Of a stretch of 64,000 nt of DNA, positions 61,841-64,000 are shown piece by piece. The position numbers and the translations under genes are program-made. The notes under the pieces were generated by a model. The model worked only from the letters and a program-made list of their open reading frames with translations. It was not told the DNA's origin and ran no database searches. This DNA comes from an uncultured Sutterella sp. (GTDB lineage: Bacteria > Pseudomonadota > Gammaproteobacteria > Burkholderiales > Burkholderiaceae_F). The first letter of the stretch is position 1, and each line of letters starts with the position of its first letter. The stretch lies in the NCBI GenBank assembly GCA_934255515.1, contig CAKQON010000002.1, positions 1-64,000 of the forward strand, given 5' to 3'.

Positions 61841-62758
61841 CGATCCAGGGAAATTGATAGGGAGCTTCGGGCTGAGCGGCTGACTCGCCTGACCCGAAGC
61901 TGCGTTTTCGGATGCCAGAAGAGCGTGGGCGCCCACGGGTAGGTCGTAAAGCCTTCGAACGGAAGCAGTGCGAGGCCGGGAACAAGCGAGAGATTTTTCC
62001 GGGCGTAAGGCTCGGCGAATTCGCCGATCAAATCCGATTCAAAGAGCTCAAAGATGGCGGCAGCATGATAGGGAATGGTGATGCCGTGCGGCTGCTCCGC
62101 ATCGTCGAACCAGTGAAGCACCGAGCGCGGAACGAGGCGGGAGAAAGGTGTGGCGATGGAGATCACCTGCCAGGGTTCAGTGTCGGTTCGGTCAAGCCGG
62201 CCTTTCTGTTTGAAGATCTCGACGAGCGGATGGTTTTCGCGCACGACGAGACAATAGGGCGCCGAGAAAAGGCGCTAAACATGAATATTCCCCTGCACGG
62301 GTTCTGAGTCGGTTCCGGAAATAATGAGGTCGACGAGGCCGGCGCTCAATTCGTCAAGCGTATCGATGCCGATGGGCGTTGTCGAGAAATGAAGGCGCGG
62401 AGATTTCCGCCTCGCCTCGTGAATGGCGGGAGCCACGAACATCGTGTATGCGCAGTCGAGCGCCGCGATTCCGATCGTGCGCTCTGCCTTCATCGGGTCG
62501 AGGGCATCCTTCCCGACAAGAGCCGCCATGTCCTCGAGCATGCGGTCAATCTGCGGCATGAACTTCCTCATCCGCGGCGTTGGGTGCATGAGCTGGCTCG
62601 AGCGCGTGAGGAGCTTGTCGTCAAAGAGCTCTCGCGCGCCCTGGAGCATGCGGCTAGCGGTGGAGAGACTGATGTCGAGTCGGGAGGCTGCAAGGGAAAG
62701 CGACTGCGTGCGGTAGAGAACCGAAAGGAGCCGCAGGAGCTCTTCTGTAATGGGCTGC
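61810..62758 (-). pseudogene. LysR-family regulator, broken
   Basis: Transcription factor remnant. The helix-turn-helix region (LSLAASRLDISLSTASRML) starts upstream of the first ATG (62649), and no ATG, GTG or TTG remains before a TAG at 62759. An in-frame TAG at 62275-62277 splits the ligand-binding domain between IHV and RLFSAPYCLVV, where relatives have Gln. The rest (to 61810) is a normal C-terminal LysR domain. One CAG-to-TAG change explains the inner stop; the lost start is a second lesion. The C-terminus runs into the rarD terminator. The neighbouring ABM-domain gene is divergent and may have been its target. Confidence 0.8.
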
Positions 62759-62945
62759 TACTTGGATGAGATCTATCGGGGGAAAAGAATATTTTCGACT
62801 GAAAGCCTGGGGGCGGACTGAGGGAATGGTCTGCAGAGGATTGTGTACAAATTCATTTCGGCGTATATGGATGTAACGATCTCTGTTTGGGGTCCGCGTT
62901 TTCCCGTAGCCTTTGCGTCATCGAAACTTTTTTGGGAGTGCTTTC

Positions 62946-63260
62946 ATGGCATCCGAATACATCACGATGAACCGCTTCAAGATCAAGCCGGAGTTCGCCG
63001 ACGCGTACCTCAAGGTCTGGCAGGGAGCGGATGTCAGTGCGAAATCCATGCCGGGTCTGCTGGAATTCCGCTTCTTCAGGCTTGATGCGAAGAAGGACGG
63101 CTACGTCCTCTTTTCTTCCTTTGCGCGCTGGCAGTCGAAGGAGGACTTCCTCAACTGGACGAAGTCGGAACACTTCAAGAAGTCCCATTCCACGGGGCCG
63201 AAGAACCGTGAAATGTACGTCGAGCGTCCGGAGCTTGAGTGCTTTGAAGTGCTGATCTGA
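62946..63260 (+). CDS. Antibiotic biosynthesis monooxygenase (ABM)-domain protein
   Basis: Small dimeric ferredoxin-like fold protein, 104 residues. Residues 5-90 match the ABM/IsdG fold: MNRFKIKPEFADAYLKVWQ, MPGLLEFRFFRL, YVLFSSFARWQSKEDFLNW. IsdG-type members degrade heme, others act on quinones, and key residues cannot decide. The ATG at 62946 has GGGAG upstream. It is divergent from the broken LysR gene and ends at a strong terminator. Confidence 0.8.
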   Translation: MASEYITMNRFKIKPEFADAYLKVWQGADVSAKSMPGLLEFRFFRLDAKKDGYVLFSSFARWQSKEDFLNWTKSEHFKKSHSTGPKNREMYVERPELECFEVLI

Positions 63261-63307
63261 CGATCCTGCCGGGGTGAGGTCTTCTGAAAAGTCACACTCG
63301 CCGCAAA

Positions 63308-63348
63308 TAAAAATGCCTGGGAAGTTTTCTTCATCCCGGGCATTTTTC
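63308..63348. terminator. Bidirectional intrinsic terminator
   Basis: AAAAATGCCtGGGA (63309-63322) pairs with TCCCGGGCATTTTT (63334-63347), between convergent genes. Confidence 0.88.
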
Positions 63349-63374
63349 TTTGGGCGGCAAATGGGATCAGGAGC

Positions 63375-64000
63375 TCAGAACATCTGGATTTGGGGCCTGC
63401 CGTTATCGAGGAACGTGATGCAGCCGCTCTTGCCCGCGCCCTCGACGCCGTCGAGCTTCCAGTCGGGAATCACCCAGCGTTCGTAGTTGTCGAAGACGTG
63501 GGCGGCCGGACGGTGCGTGTGTCCGTGAATGACGAGATCCACACCGGCAGACTTCGCGGCTTCGGCCACGGCGCCTTCAACCACGTCCATCACGTCCATG
63601 GATTTCTGCGTCTTGTCGGTTTCCGACTGCGAGCGCGCTTCTTTCGCGACTTCAATGCGTTCGGCGACGGATTTCTTGAGCATCATCGCCTGCCACACCG
63701 GATCGTGCGTGAGTTTGCGGAAATTCTGGTATCCCGTATCCCTCAGGCACCATTCGTCGCCGTGCGCGAGAAGCACTTTGCGGCCCTTGATTTCGACCAC
63801 GACGGGGTCGCGAAGGAGTTCTGCGCCGATCGCCTGCGCGAAGCCTTCGCCGAGCACAAAGTCGCGGTTTCCGGGCATGACGAGCACGCGCCGGCCGGTT
63901 GCGGCATGGAGCTTCAATAGCGCCATGACGGGCTTCGCTTCCGGGTGCGCATCGTCGCCGAGCCAGAAGTCGAAAAGGTCGCCGAGGATCACGAGTTCCG
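63375..64000 (-). CDS. lpxH: UDP-2,3-diacylglucosamine diphosphatase LpxH, 5' end outside the window
   Basis: Lipid A pathway enzyme that cleaves UDP-2,3-diacylglucosamine to lipid X and UMP at the inner membrane. About 208 C-terminal residues are present. Metallophosphatase motifs seen are GDLFD, GNRD, HGDEWC and HGHTHRP; the first DxH motif must lie beyond base 64000. The reading frame stays open through the window edge, so the ATG at 63992 is internal. A Gln/Thr/Lys-rich insert (near KEARSQSETDKTQKS) is somewhat longer than in E. coli. Confidence 0.92.
   Translation of the reverse strand, partial: ELVILGDLFDFWLGDDAHPEAKPVMALLKLHAATGRRVLVMPGNRDFVLGEGFAQAIGAELLRDPVVVEIKGRKVLLAHGDEWCLRDTGYQNFRKLTHDPVWQAMMLKKSVAERIEVAKEARSQSETDKTQKSMDVMDVVEGAVAEAAKSAGVDLVIHGHTHRPAAHVFDNYERWVIPDWKLDGVEGAGKSGCITFLDNGRPQIQMF

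Noticed and set aside
17215..62277. Reassignment of UAG to glutamine
   Set aside because: mltG (3979-3981), tmk (4681-4683) and the Crp/Fnr-like gene (46399-46401) end normally in TAG, so UAG is a working stop codon here.

Overview
The window looks like chromosomal DNA of an anaerobic, asaccharolytic betaproteobacterium of the Sutterella type (Burkholderiales, Sutterellaceae). This is an inference. It rests on the high GC content with strong third-position bias, a betaproteobacterial porin, respiratory chains of the flavocytochrome c / tetraheme cytochrome kind, an MccA-type octaheme sulfite reductase, and housekeeping genes (mltG-tmk-holB, lpxH, ygfZ, rarD). No rRNA or tRNA gene was seen.

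Layout. 0-7.2 kb: an EamA exporter, ygfZ, the mltG-tmk-holB operon and a lone tyrosine recombinase. 7.3-15.8 kb: a sulfur respiration block, with a TtrS-like sensor kinase, a 600-bp AT-rich control region, the octaheme sulfite reductase (seven CxxCH plus one CX15CH), a rhodanese, a DUF4418 membrane protein, an FtsX-type ABC pair and a periplasmic thioredoxin. 16-19 kb: a decayed operon for an energy-yielding N-carbamoyl degradation route (YfcC transporter with an amber codon, a hydantoinase/carbamoyltransferase deletion fusion, a frameshifted carbamate kinase), followed by an AraC regulator. 20.3-23.7 kb: larC-larB, a second AraC regulator and dps. 23.8-25.5 kb: a frameshifted HNH-nuclease gene. 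25.9-29.9 kb: a two-gene NAD(P)H-linked [FeFe]-hydrogenase.

29.9-37.8 kb is an iron-acquisition region: a TonB-dependent siderophore receptor and an FhuC-FhuD-FhuB-like ABC importer. The 1.9 kb before the receptor codes for almost no protein. It appears to carry three related, structured, intrinsically terminated small RNAs. Two have very clear promoters with a Fur-box-like element between -35 and -10. All three share an apical loop RGGGGUC on unrelated but self-complementary stems, and all share the anti-Shine-Dalgarno-like motif GUCUCCU. I consider this the best candidate for an undescribed system here.

38-41 kb: ribokinase-like kinase, nucleoside hydrolase and an orphan MetQ. 41.2-46.4 kb: a YczE-like membrane protein, then the operon flavocytochrome c - tetraheme cytochrome - porin, divergent from a Crp/Fnr-type regulator across a 16-bp palindrome. 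46.5-53.4 kb: a BASS transporter and a minus-strand group of DUF3261 lipoprotein, MMPL exporter and two SagB-like nitroreductases around an unknown protein. 53.5-59 kb: a complete gsiABCD peptide/glutathione importer. 59.5-64 kb: M20 amidohydrolase, rarD, a broken LysR gene, a small ABM-domain protein and the 3' part of lpxH.

Several genes carry CAG-to-TAG or one-base lesions (16-19 kb, 24-25.5 kb, 62.3 kb). These may be real decay or assembly error. UAG works as an ordinary stop elsewhere in the window.
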